Shown here piece by piece: positions 11,721-23,191 of a stretch of DNA of 64,000 nucleotides. The stretch is taken from the NCBI GenBank assembly GCA_025667525.1, contig CM046882.1:523430618-523494617 (forward strand), in the 5' to 3' direction. This DNA comes from Glebionis coronaria. Lineage: Eukaryota > Streptophyta > Magnoliopsida > Asterales > Asteraceae. The position numbers and the translations under genes were made by a program. The notes below the pieces were generated by a model. The model was not told where the DNA came from, ran no database searches, and was given only the letters and a program-made list of their open reading frames with translations. How positions within the stretch are numbered: the first letter of the stretch is position 1; each line of letters begins with the position of its first letter.

Positions 11721-11733
11721 ATCCTCCCCTAAA
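11721..11733 (-). other. Polypurine tract of element C
   Basis: The minus strand reads TTTAGGGGAGGAT directly before the 3' LTR. Confidence 0.75.
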
Positions 11734-12688
11734 CTTGAATTTTACTTGTTGAGTTTTAGTTTCCTGGTAGATCTTGCAAAACAGCTAGAGGATTGAAACA
11801 GCAACACAAACAGCAGCAATAGAACCAGCAGCATGAACAACACAAAGACTGCTGCAACAGGTTACACCTAGAAGCTTCTTGAAAGCTTGAAACAGATCTA
11901 CACCTTGTTGAATCTTTACAGCAACATGAGCAGATTTGATGAGCCTTTACCAAGTAGCTGCTCGCTCTTGGGCTAGCTAGTCTTTGTGGTGGAATAAGCA
12001 TCACTCTGGGAGACCAGAACCCAACCCAACTCTTAGAACGTAACTCAATGGTGAGTGGGGTACCCTAATGATTTTGGGCAAATCATCACAGCAGACAACG
12101 GATTTGATATGAGTCTTTACCAGAAGCCGTACCCTTCCGGACTAGCCAACTCTTAGCAATGAAGCATCGGTGAGCTAAAAACCCTATAGCTTTGAGCAAG
12201 CTATTACAGCTATCAACGGATTTGATATAGATCTTTACCAAGAGCCGTACCCCCTTGGACTAGCCACTTTTCAGTCTAGGACCAAGGCAAGTGAAAACCA
12301 TCTAGTTTTGGGTAACCTGGCAACCATCAACGGATTTGATAATCACACCAGAGTTGTACCCTCATGGTGAATCAACTCTTTCGTCTGTTAAACATGGTGA
12401 GTTGAGCACCATTTGTTGTATGGACGAAGTCCAAGACCAGAAGTACCTCTCAAAACAGCCCAAGTGTGAAAATGCCAAGTGGAAAACAATGTCATGATAG
12501 AAAAGTATAAGCAAATATTATATTATTTACAAGTTTTGAAATTCCATCACATGTTTAAAGTATAAGCAAATATTATATAAAAGTATTTTTTTTCTTTTTT
12601 TGAACTAAATAAAATGTGAGTCACCAATCACTGTACATATTGGTGAAAAGAATGTTAGTATAACACAAGAATAGAAGAACCAAACCAA
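11734..12688 (-). repeat. 3' non-coding region of C with tandem units of about 115 bp
   Basis: The phrase CAACGGATTTGATA followed by a 'CTTTACCA(A/G)GAGCCGTACCC'-like block and an (A)CTAGCCA-like block starts at 12096, 12214 and 12328, spacings 118 and 114. A more diverged copy starts near 11929. A CAG/CAA-rich stretch lies at about 11790-11870. No gene was seen; the Cys-rich 82-codon frame at 11756-12004 comes from that triplet stretch. Confidence 0.65.
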
Positions 12689-15600
12689 TCACTTACCAGA
12701 AGCTGCAACCTTGTCTACATGCAGGCGGGCTTGAATACCTTCAACTAAGGTAGTGGCCATAGTAGACTCATTATCAGAAGGAGCATTAGATACCAGCGGA
12801 TGACATTCCAGCATAGCTTCCATGGTAGCAATGGTCAATGGATACTCCATATCTGTAATCGTAAACACAACGACACCAGTCTCAAGCTCTAACACATGAA
12901 CACCACAACCAGCATACAACTTCCACCTCCTTATCACCCATCGAGGTTGATCCTTCCATACACCAGTATGGGGTGAATCAGGAGGGGAATCCAACATCAG
13001 CTTCAAATCACCCCAAATAGTCAACCCAGGCCAGTTGGGAAGCTCACTCAGAGAATTAGGAATCTCAGCATCCACCAAACCATACAACAGCATAAGATCA
13101 CGACGTTCCACCCAGGTCAAAATGTTTGCAATCCAGAGACATAGCGAGTGTAGCCATCACTAGTCGTAATCTTATGAGTAAAGGTACCACGAGAAATAGG
13201 GGATGGTCGAACTTTCCAAGCTACAATCACACCCTTGCCAAGGTGCAACTCTGTCTCATTATCAGAAGCAGCATCAATGAAACTGGTAGGATCTCTCTTC
13301 TCAAATGGGTCAGACTTACCACGACGAGCCTTCTTCTTTCTAATAGAACGGCGAGGTGAGGGGACACCAGAAGAAGATTCATCCTTGACCTTTCCAGCAG
13401 CAGTAGCAGTAGAAACAAAGTCCTTAACAACCATAGGATCAGAATTAGCTGCACCAACTGATAAGGTAGGAAGTGGTTCAGTCACCGGTGTTGATGTTGG
13501 CTTCACAGCAGGAATAACAGGAGTGGGATTAGTAGCAGGAGTGGTAGTAGCTTCATTGGTGGTGGTAGTATCAACATGAGAGTGAGTGGGATTAACAATT
13601 GAAGTGGTACAGCAGTAGAAGGAGCACTAAAATATGGAACCCCAGAAGTATCCTTGTGAACATTCGACGAAGAGGTGGGAGCAGCAGCAACAGGCTCAGA
13701 AGTGAGGACAACACGAGGAGGTGGGCGATAAATCAAGTGTTCAGGGACATGTGTATTTTGACGCTTGATCATCTTTGTGTAAAGATCTTTAAGCTCATCA
13801 AATGACAGCCTCCTCACCCTTTCCCATGTACATCTTATCTGATAGTAAGCAACCGATTGATTCTTAACATATTGCTGCATCAACCTTCTCTCCTCAGTAC
13901 GTGACAAAGGTCTGTTACGGCGTTGTTCACGAAGTTGGGCAACAAGAGATAACTGTTGTTTACGCATCAAAGCCATTGCCCGTTGAACACAGTTGCCTTG
14001 ATTCACATCGGCACCTAACAAATCAGTGAACTGAGAGTAGTCAGAAGTAAGGATGGTACGCACCTTCATCCAGTCATTCTCATTCTAATGCATGGCATTG
14101 TGCCTCAACTGCTCACGTCGTTGCTGTTGAAGAGCTTTATCCTTAGCCCTGGCTTGTTGGTCAAGCACCTTATGCAATCGTTGAGTAGCCTCTTCCCCCA
14201 ATCTTTCTTCCTCTAATTGTCTGCGAGTACGCTTCCTGGGAGGAGAGGGTGCATCAGTCATAGGGGCTTTACCCTTTGTATCATGAGAAGGACCAACAGA
14301 TGGACCAGCAGAGTCATCCATTGGCTTGGGATCAGCAGCAGCATTAGGGATGCATGAAGGACTAGGAGGAGCAGGCAAATCATCACTCGGCTTATTAACA
14401 AAGGCATCCCTGGCCAAAATAGTCAGCCCATCCTCCTCAACATCTTCATCAGAATCAGAAAGCACAACTTTATTCTTTTGGCGCTTCAACTATGACTCCC
14501 ATGCTTTAACCTTGTTCGCCAATTGAAGCACGAAGTCCCGTGTGAGCTTGCGGTGCTGATTGAGCTCATCTTCTAAATAAACAACCTTCGCATAATACCT
14601 GTGCATAAGAGCTAGCAAAGAAGTTAGAGTAACAGGTTCCTTAACTTCCCCACCAAGAGGACTTGGCTTGGGGGATGCATCATTGGGACCAGAAGCAACA
14701 GATGGGTCATCCATATGAGCATGAGAGCTAGAAGGCTTCTCAGCAGAGTGCGGAGCTGGGCTAGGAGGGGGAGTATCAGCAAATGGGGACTCATGCGGGC
14801 GAGAAGAGGGGGCGGCCTTTGAGGTAGATGGCATTTCTACCACCACCTCTCTAGCTGGCTCCTCAACCTCCACATGAGGCACACCAGTAGCAGGGTGCTC
14901 CTCCTCCATAGGATCATTCTCCAATGGAAGTTCCTCCATGGCTTCATTAGCCGGAGAAATCACATTAGGATCCCCTTGGGCAAGGCCCAGCATAGCATCA
15001 ATAAGAGGCCTCACAGGACCCTTATATCCATGTGCCATATTCGCATAAGCCTTGGAAGTAAGCTTTGGGGTCACATATTCCTCCCTATTCCTAGGTAGGC
15101 ACATAAGAACCTGTTGCAAAAACCTAGGGTATATCAAGAACTTCTTCCTATAGCCAGTATCACTAATGTTACAAATCATGCCATCAAACAAGTAACAAGA
15201 AAAGTTCAAAGTACGACCCTGAGCAAGACAAATCAAACCAGTAGCAAGGGGGATGGGAAACACATCCCAACTCCCAGACTTTAGACTCAGACAATGAATC
15301 AAGAAGTGAACCAGTAGCTTCCATTGAGGGGCAAATCTATTCTTCTGGAAGTTAAACTTCCCCCCATGATTATAACCTATAGCAACCATACCATCCAATA
15401 CCTCTGAATTGGGAATAGAGACAATGTCATCTTCATCCTAGAGATGAAGGGATGATCTAATGGATGCCTCAGACACCACATAGGAGCGACCATCTATGGT
15501 AGCATGGAGCTCTAATGGGCGACCCAAAACATCAACGAGGTGGGCAGTTGCCCAAAACTGACGTATAACAGTATCATACACAGTGGGGCAAACAGTAAGA

Positions 15601-15719
15601 GCATACCTTAGATTGGAAGCTTCAATGTATTCCAGGATGTCTGTGAACTCTTCTCTTTTAGGACCTTCTCCAAGATAGGCCACCTTGTTATGATCGGGTT
15701 TGTACAGGAGTGTGGCCAT
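12689..15719 (-). pseudogene. ORF3 of element C, downstream of pol (env-position ORF), broken
   Basis: About 1,000 codons on the minus strand, starting at ATG 15719 with MATLLYKPDHNKVAYL. The first 250 residues resemble a globular protein family common after pol in daisy-family copia elements and often labelled 'synaptobrevin, longin-like' by automatic annotation. I do not accept that label as a function. A Pro/Ser/Glu-rich linker follows, then a basic Gln/Arg-rich section (14069-13850), and a C-terminal domain (13120-12689) with RRDLMLLYGLVDAE and IWGDLKLML. Damage: in-frame stops at 15435-15437, 14490-14492 and about 14082-14084, and frameshifts near 13550 and at about 13120. There is no clear signal peptide or membrane segment, so an envelope role is not supported. 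The position matches the third ORF of SIRE/Maximus elements. Confidence 0.75.
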
Positions 15720-16287
15720 TGTTTATGATTGAAGCAGTGGAAGATGATTGATTGAAGAGGGTGAAGAGTAGGAGCGTATGTGTGTGTGTATGGTTGGGAT
15801 GATTGAGTCAATTGAGTGATTTGACCATAAATAATGGTCATAAAACTGTTCATTGACCCCTAATTATGAGGGTTGCCCTTTTTAAGTCATTAATGCAAGA
15901 GTAACCACTTGCCCCTTAAACCATTATTTGCAAATCCCAGTTACCAAAGATAAACCAAAAAGATATACACCAAAAGTAACTCGCGTTGACTAAAAGTCAA
16001 AACACGTAAAGGTCAACACTAGGAGCACCAAGTGGTTAATGAAAGTCAACAAAGTGAACAGTGGACCAAAATCAATACTAGAAGCCAACCATGAGTGAAG
16101 TATAAGGGTTTGTACCCACTAGGAGCAGAAGACTGCCACTAGGAGTAACCAAAATCTTCCACTAGAAGATGCACACACCGCAAATACCCATGAAAACTGT
16201 TGTTAGAATCTACCATATGTAAGATTGTACAAGGAAATATGTACATTAAGCCTCCCCTTAGGCTTAGCCTCCCCTTAATCCTAGGCT
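15720..16287 (-). other. Spacer between pol and ORF3 of element C
   Basis: Non-coding. The phrase CACTAGGAG or CACTAGAAG recurs at least four times at about 16017-16170. No splice site or promoter can be argued for with confidence. Confidence 0.5.
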
Positions 16288-19200
16288 TCAAGGATTGACC
16301 ATACCAATGTGAACCACCAAGTGGTTGAATCTCGGACCATCAAAGGCTTTAGTTAATAAGTCAGCAACATTATCATCTGTATGAACTTTAAGAACCTGTA
16401 TCAACTTCTTCTCATTAGCATCCCTTATAAAATGGTGCCTAATCTCAATATGTTTGGTTCGTTGATGAAAGACATGATTCTTCACAATGCAGATAGTGCT
16501 TTGATTGTCGATGAAAATTTTGGTGTTCATGAAGTTGAACCCATAATCCAGCATCTGATTTTGTATCCACAAGACTTGTCCACAACAACTAGCAGCAGCT
16601 ACGTATTCAGCTTCTGTTGAAGAGGTAGCTACTATTGTCTGTTTCTTACATTGCCATGAGATAAATCTTCGACCCAAAAACTGACAACCACCAGTAGTAG
16701 ATTTCCTATCATTATTGGCAGCTGCATAGTCACTATCACTATAGGCTTCAAGAACAAAAGGTGATTCCCTTGGATACCACAAGCCTAGATTAGGTTGTGC
16801 CTTGATATACTTGAAGATTTTCTTGACTGCATTCAAGTTAGATACGGTTGGAGCCACCTGATGTCTAGAACAAGCACTTACTGCAAACATAATGTCCGGA
16901 CGTGATGCAGTCAAATACATGAGTGAGCCAATCATTGACCTGTACATGTGAACATTTACAGGAGGATCTGGCTCATTCTTGAGTTTGACTTTAGTGACTT
17001 CATAAGGTGTTGCTGCTGGTCTAAGAGGTTCCACATCAAACTTCTGAAGAATCTCATGAACATACTTGTCTTGACTTATGAAGATACCATCCGACTGCTG
17101 CTTGACTTGAAGACCAAGGAAAAATGTGATTTCTCCCATGGCACTCATCTGAAATTCGCCTTTCATTAGCTGTTCAAACTCATCACACCATTCCTTCTTA
17201 GTAGAACCGAATATAATATCATCCACATACACTTGAACTAGGATGATGTCCTTGGCCTTCCTTTTAAGAAACAATGTTTTGTCAATAGTGCCTCTTCTGT
17301 AGGCGTGTTTCAACAAGAAAGTGGACAGACGCTCATACCAAGCTCTAGGACCCTGATGAAGTCCATATAGAGCTTCAACCACCTTGTAAACTTTCTTGGG
17401 GTGAAGTGGATCCACAAAGCCTTTAGGTTGAGTGACATAAACTTCCTCATCAATCTTGCCATAGAGAAATGCACTCTTGACATCCATCTGAAAAACCGTA
17501 AAGCCAACATAAGAAGCAAAAGCTAAAAACAGACGAATTGCCTCAATCCTAGCAACAGGAGCAAAGACTTCAATATAGTCAATTCCTTCAAGTTGTGTGT
17601 GACCCTGTGCAACCAGCCTAGCCTTATTTCTCACCACAATACCCCTTGCATCTTTCTTGTTTTTGAGAATCCATTTGGTACTAATTGCTATCTTTCCATC
17701 TGGAAAGTCAACGAGGATCCAAACATTCTAAAACAAGAATTGTGGCATCTCCTCCTGCATAGCCTCCACCCAATATTGATCCTCAAGAGCATGTGATACT
17801 GACCTAGGTTCCACCTGTGAAAGAAAACAGGCAAACAAGCAGTGAAGAAAGTCTGTGTGATTATTACGCTTTTGGTCTTCAATGTAGCTCACAAGAGCAT
17901 GATGATCAGACGTTGCTTTCTTATGCATGCGGTGAGTCTTGACAGTAGAACCAGGATCTCCAATGATTTGAGTAGTTGGATGGTCTTTATTAATCTGCTG
18001 AACAGGAATAGGAGCTACATCCACTTCTGGTGCCAAGTTATTAAGATCCCCAACAATGTCATCATCATATGAAGCAGAGTCGAAAATGCCATCTATTGGT
18101 TGCTTATGAATATCATCCAGCTTAGTAGAAGTCTTCTTTTGATAGTTTCCCAAGTCAGAAGGACCAGAGAATCTAGTTGTGGAAGCAGGAACACTAACCA
18201 GACTACCAATAGGTGTTAAACTTGCACTAGGAGTAACATTATGAGCACTAGGAGTAACTGGTACAACAGGAGTACTCAAGGGAAACTCAAAGCCTCCTTG
18301 AGCAGCTGCTGTAGTGGCATCTTGTTGTTGCTTGAGAAATGTGTCAAGAGCTCCTTGTGAGTCCACAATGTCTGATGGAGAGGCATCAATAGGAGTAGCA
18401 TAGGTGTTAGGAGAGACTGTGGTGGAATAGGAAGGAACAACAAAAATGTCATCATCCTCATCTGAGTCCGAAAAGCTAGAATGAGCACCTGCACTAGAAG
18501 TTACAAACACTTGTGGACCTGCATCTTGGTTAGTTTTGAAACGAAAATATCCCAATGAGTCACTAAGATAATCAAGATCAAAATACCATTCACAACCTTT
18601 GCCTTTGATGTTTGTCTTCTCCTCAAAGTACCTGAGATTTATAGTTTCAATTACACACTTGGCATGGAGATTATAGACACGATAAGCTCGAGAGTGAGCT
18701 GAATATCCCACAATGTAGCCTTCATCTACCTTGCCATCAAATTTCCCCAAATAGTGACTAGTATTTAGAATGGTGACAGGACAACCAAATGGCTTCAAAT
18801 GAGCAATGCTGGGTACTTTAGCTATGAGTAGCTCATAGGGAGTTTTCTTATGGGGATTGGTAATTGAAACCCTATTCAACACATAACTTGCAGTGTTGAA
18901 AGCTTCTGTCCAAAACATAGTTGGAAGCTTGGAATCTGCAAGCATGGTTCTGGCAGCTTCTATTAGAGTCCTGTTCTTCCTTTCTGCAACACCATTCTAT
19001 TGAGGAGTCCTAGCAGCACTATAATCTCTTTTGATACCTTTGGAATTGCAAAGTGCTATGAGGTCTACATTTTTTAATTCTGTTCCATTGTGACATCGGA
19101 TACCTTTCACCTTCTTAGACAGCTAATTTTCACTGAGTGTTATGAAGTCTTTGAGAACCGAGTATGTCTCACTTTTAGCAGCCAGAAAGAAAACCCACAT

Positions 19201-19910
19201 GAACCTGCTATACCCATTGGTTACCACAAGACAATATTGTTTATGGGCAATGCTCTGAATAGAGGTAGGACAAAATAAATCCATGTGTAGTAGCTGCAAT
19301 GGTTCAGTTATGAGGCTAAGAGCAGTAATGGCCTTGAAGGATGCTTTGTGTTGTTTGCCTTTGCTGCACGCAAGGCACTTGATGTCATTTCTGAAAGTTT
19401 TGGGAGGTAAACCAAAGACCAAGTTCATATTTGCTAGTTTGTGAATGGTCTTGAAGTTTACATGTCCCATCCTTCTATGCCATTTAGTAGCTTCATCTTC
19501 TGATGCTTTAGCAACCAAACAAGCTTGTTGACCAGTAGGATTAACTTCATTCAGCTTGATACTATAGAGATTGTGTCTTCTAGGGATTCTGAGTAGAACT
19601 TGAGAGTCATCTGGTAGCTTAAAGTCTTTGGATAACACCAGTGCTTCAGTATCCGTAAAGAGGATAAACTGCTTCTTGTCACAAATCTGAGAGACAGAGA
19701 TCAAGTTGAAGTGTTGAAGTGCTTCCACATAATAGACCTGCTCAAAATTAAGGTTAGGTGTCTGAATAGTTCCTTTGCCATAGATCCTTCCTTCACCACC
19801 TCCGAAGTATACCTTTCCGCCTTGAAATGGTACAGAGTTAGATAAAAGTCCTTTATTCCCTGTCATGCTCCTAGAGCATCCACTATCAACTATTCCAAGT
19901 GAAGGATCTT
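16288..19910 (-). pseudogene. pol: pol of element C: protease, integrase, RT, RNase H
   Basis: Minus strand. The protease core GIVDSGCSRSMTG is at about 19872-19910. GAG-pre-integrase and integrase follow, with WHRRMGHVNF, CLACSKGKQH and HMDLFCP (first catalytic Asp). The second catalytic Asp is replaced by His: RCHNGTEL at about 19085-19110, where RCDNG is expected. RT (17637 down) contains [10 protein letters not shown] and [10 protein letters not shown]. RNase H contains [15 protein letters not shown] and DNQST, and the frame ends at 16288. In-frame stops cut the gene before protease, at about 19120-19122, about 19000 and 17728-17730. RT and RNase H are in one open stretch of 449 codons, but the gene as a whole is dead. 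Confidence 0.9.
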
Positions 19911-20148
19911 AGTATGGAGTAATCTACAACAACAGAAAAGTTATATGAAAAAGTTAGTGTCTTAAGGGGACCCAAACATGTTCAAGCTTGAGTCTGCCTT
20001 GTGGATCTTTAGTAGATAGCTAAGAAGATTGATGAGATCCAATGTTGTTCTTAGGTTGCCTGTTCATCATATGGGTGTTATTTTGTGACCAAGAATAACC
20101 TGCTGAGGGCTTAACAGCAGTACCCAAATTTCCCAACCCAAAATACAT

Positions 20149-22639
20149 TTAGTCTGAATTAAAAGCATAATTCTGATTAAAGTTATGAAAATAGTTGTTG
20201 GTTGGTCTATTGTAGGTACAACCATTGCTTCTCCAAAGATTAGAATCTGAAGGAGAGGTCCTTCTAGAAGAATAGGATTGGGCACATGTGTTTAGTCTTC
20301 TAGAAGAAAAAAGAACAACTCCTGGTGGACTAGGAGCAGGATAAGCTTGATAAACTAAAGGAGTTTGATCATAAAACTCACAATCCTTAATCAAATGAAA
20401 TTTACTACCACAAACAAAGCATGTTTTAAAAGACCTTTTATTCAAATGACATTGTTTCACACTGCTAACTTTATTACAAACAATTCTAGGAGAATCAACA
20501 CTCCTAGGACTCAATGAACTAGAACTAGAAACAGTGGAGGTAGAAGCAACTCTCTCATCACTCATCCTAGCACTAGTATCAGCAAGGTCATTTGTCTTAA
20601 AACTTGAAGGTCTTGACTCTTCACTTGAACCACAGGATGCATAGTCACTGGCCTTGTCACTGAAAGAACAAGAGAAAAAGTCATTTGAACTAGTAGAGAT
20701 TTTTGGAGACTCATGCATCTGTGATCCATCCAAGTCAGTGTGCCTAGATATGGGCATAAAAGTTCATGTAAGAGGTGGAGGAACAGCATGCATTGCTGCA
20801 GCTGGTTTAAACTTATTGTAACTAGGTTTCCCCCCTCCTTGTTAGGATCAAAGACACTTGAAAAAGATAAATCAAATACATCTTCTGAATCAATATATTT
20901 ATCAAAGCCTAAACCTCTCTTAGTCCTACCAGACATGCTACTATCAATTAACTTTGAAAGATTTTTGTGTGCTTTTTGCCATTTTTCAAATCGTAAAAGT
21001 GTAGCATCCAATTTTTCTTGCATGTCTTGCTTAGCCTTAATGCTTTCATTGTTTAATTTTTCAGTATATGTAAGCATGTTAGTGGTGTTTTCTAAATCAA
21101 TGCTTCGAATTCTAATTTTATACTCAAATTCATGTTGAGTATCTTGAAGCCACCTCTTTTGTTTTTCCAATGTTTTTAAAGAACTCTTATATGCTTGAAC
21201 TTCTAGAAAATATTTGTCATTTTGCTCATTAAGTTCATTGTATTGAGTCAATAGTTCTGAGTATTTATCATGACAACCAAGAGGGCAATTTTGTACCTGA
21301 GGCGAGATTCCTATAAGAGCAAATTCTTCTACTTCCTCAGCATCAGATAGATTCCCCGTAATCATAGAAAATACATCAGTAGAAGCTTCAGCTGTTTCCA
21401 AGGTAGCAGTCTGATGATCAATCCAGTTAACCATAGAGTCAACATACACCAAAGCTTTCTTTTCATCCTTGAGCTCTTGAACCTTGAAGGCTGAATACCT
21501 GTTCTTCTCCTGGTCATTTTTGTTAGGGCATTCCCTAGCAAAATGTCCTTGCTGCTGGCAGTTATAGCATCTGACCTTGCTTCTATCAAACCTGGCTGGC
21601 TCTCTTGGGTTGTAGTTAAATTTTCGACCGGCTTTCTTTTCAAACTTATGAACCCGGAGAGTGAGCATAGCCATCTGCCATTTTAGATCCATTTCATCCA
21701 AGTCAAGTTTATCAACCTGTTTGAAATCATCAAAAGCAAGCTGCTGTTGTGGATCAACATCAGCAACAAAAGAGTGAAGAACAGCTTCTACCATGCTACC
21801 AGTCTTGGCTTTTGGTTCAGGAGTAGAATTATGTTGAGATGACAAAGTATTGCTTGGGCTACTAGCATAAGGCATTGGACTAGATCCCATGGAACTCACA
21901 AAAGCAGAGTTAGTAGGAGTAGGAAAGGAATCACTTGAGTATCCTCTCACATGAGGCTCAACGGTTTTGAGTTTATAAAACAATTCATCAAAATTAAGAT
22001 AGTCAAGGCCACCTTTTGCTTTTAGAGAGATGACTACTTGATTCCATGAGTGAGGTAGGGCTCTAAGAAACCTGTGTCTCTATTGTCAGGTTTGTACCTG
22101 AGTTGATTCAACTGGCTAAGAATCTTTTGGAACCTGTCATACCCTTGATGAATACCTTCAGTTTCAGAGATCTTGAATTCTGTAAATTCATCTCTCAGCA
22201 TGGATCTGCGCATCTTCTTTGATTCCTCATTCCCTCCAAACCTTACCTTTACCCCATTCCAAATCTCCCTATCATCATCCAAGTGATAAAAGTCACCCAT
22301 GTGATCATCAGGAAGGGACTGAAGAAAAATAGTTTTTGCTTTGATTTCCTTCTAAACACCTGTGATTTATTCATGAGTTTTAGGATATAGAAGGATGACA
22401 TTACCATTCTTGTCTTTTCCAGTAAGCTTCTTACTGTTTCCATTCTGAACAATTTTCCAAAGGTCTAGATCAGTATTGGTGATCCAGCATTCCATCTTCA
22501 TGGCCCAGCTATCATACTCATCCTTCTTCAAGAGTGGGAATTTTCCATTTGTATTGGAAACAGTAGCAACGATTTGCTGAGGTTGCCATGTTTTAGAGGT
22601 GCTTGCTTCTCCTGTTTCAGTAGAACTAGAGACAGACAT
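20149..22639 (-). pseudogene. gag: gag of element C
   Basis: Minus strand from ATG 22639 (MSVSSSTETGEAS). The early part contains a typical copia Gag start (YDSWAMKMECWI..DLWKIVQNG), then a UBN2-like helical region (22300-22034). There are two CCHC knuckles: CYNCQQQGHFAREC at about 21530-21571 and CFVCGSKFHLIKDC at about 20378-20420. Coiled-coil-like sequence lies between them. Damage: a stop near 22367, frameshifts near 22010 and near 20850 (a G/A run in the Asn-Lys-Glu-Gly-Gly region), and further stops between 20149 and the protease. Gag and pol were probably one continuous frame originally, since most blocks share a phase. Confidence 0.85.
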
Positions 22640-22700
22640 GATTAAACAAAGATGTTAGTAAAAAGAAAAATTGATTCTTCTTGAGCAGAGACTCTCCCAG

Positions 22701-22712
22701 GCTCTGATACCA
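22701..22712 (-). other. Primer-binding site of element C (tRNA-iMet)
   Basis: The minus strand reads TGGTATCAGAGC two bases inside the 5' LTR. Confidence 0.9.
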
Positions 22713-22714
22713 CT

Positions 22715-23188
22715 TGTTGGGTCCACTAGATATGGATCTTGCAGCCTGTTAAGGATGGTGAACGACTTCTGTAATCACAAGTCTATTCATAGAGAGACTC
22801 TAGATGAAACACACAATATAAGTGCGGAATACAAATACTATGAACAAGAAGAAACATAATAACTAAATAACTTGATCCCTACTAAGGATTTCTACTATTA
22901 ATATGAATTAAATAATGTTTGATGAAGGTATGTCTAACCCTTCTGCCAATGGTTCCTTTTATACTACAAGGAAACCCTAATACAACATTAAACCAAAACG
23001 TGTAACTTCTGGTATGCATATCCTTTCCTAACATATCTCATGCATATCCTAACAAACTACTCAGAATAATAATGTTTGACTTTCTACTAGAACAGGAGCA
23101 CATGTTGCTCCTACTACTACTAGGACCAGGAGGAACTACATACCTCCTAGCATACCTATTACAAATGTCTATTACAGAGGTCCTAACA
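22715..23188 (-). repeat. 5' LTR of element C (474 bp)
   Basis: Starts TGTTGGGTCC and ends TCCTAACA, followed by target duplication CTTTT (23189-23193). About 16 substitutions separate it from 11247-11720. Confidence 0.92.
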
Positions 23189-23191
23189 CTT

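Larger units (their letters stand above)
11247..23188 (-). mobile_element. Element C: complete but dead Ty1/copia retrotransposon with a third ORF
   Basis: Two 474-bp LTRs (11247-11720 and 22715-23188) flank 11.0 kb. The target duplication CTTTT is present at 11242-11246 and 23189-23193. Minus-strand order: LTR, tRNA-iMet primer site, gag, pol (protease, integrase, RT, RNase H), ORF3, non-coding repeats, polypurine tract, LTR. The LTRs differ at about 16 positions by eye (about 3.4 %). All three genes carry stops or frameshifts. The copy sits just after the stop of D's gag-protease pseudogene. Confidence 0.92.

Noticed and set aside
11756..12004. 82-codon cysteine-rich frame that resembles a small secreted peptide
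   Set aside because: The cysteines come from a CAG/CAA-rich tract in the 3' region of C; no signal peptide and no conserved spacing.
12689..15719. Calling C's ORF3 a synaptobrevin/longin gene
   Set aside because: That label is an automatic annotation habit for this family; I see no SNARE motif or transmembrane tail.
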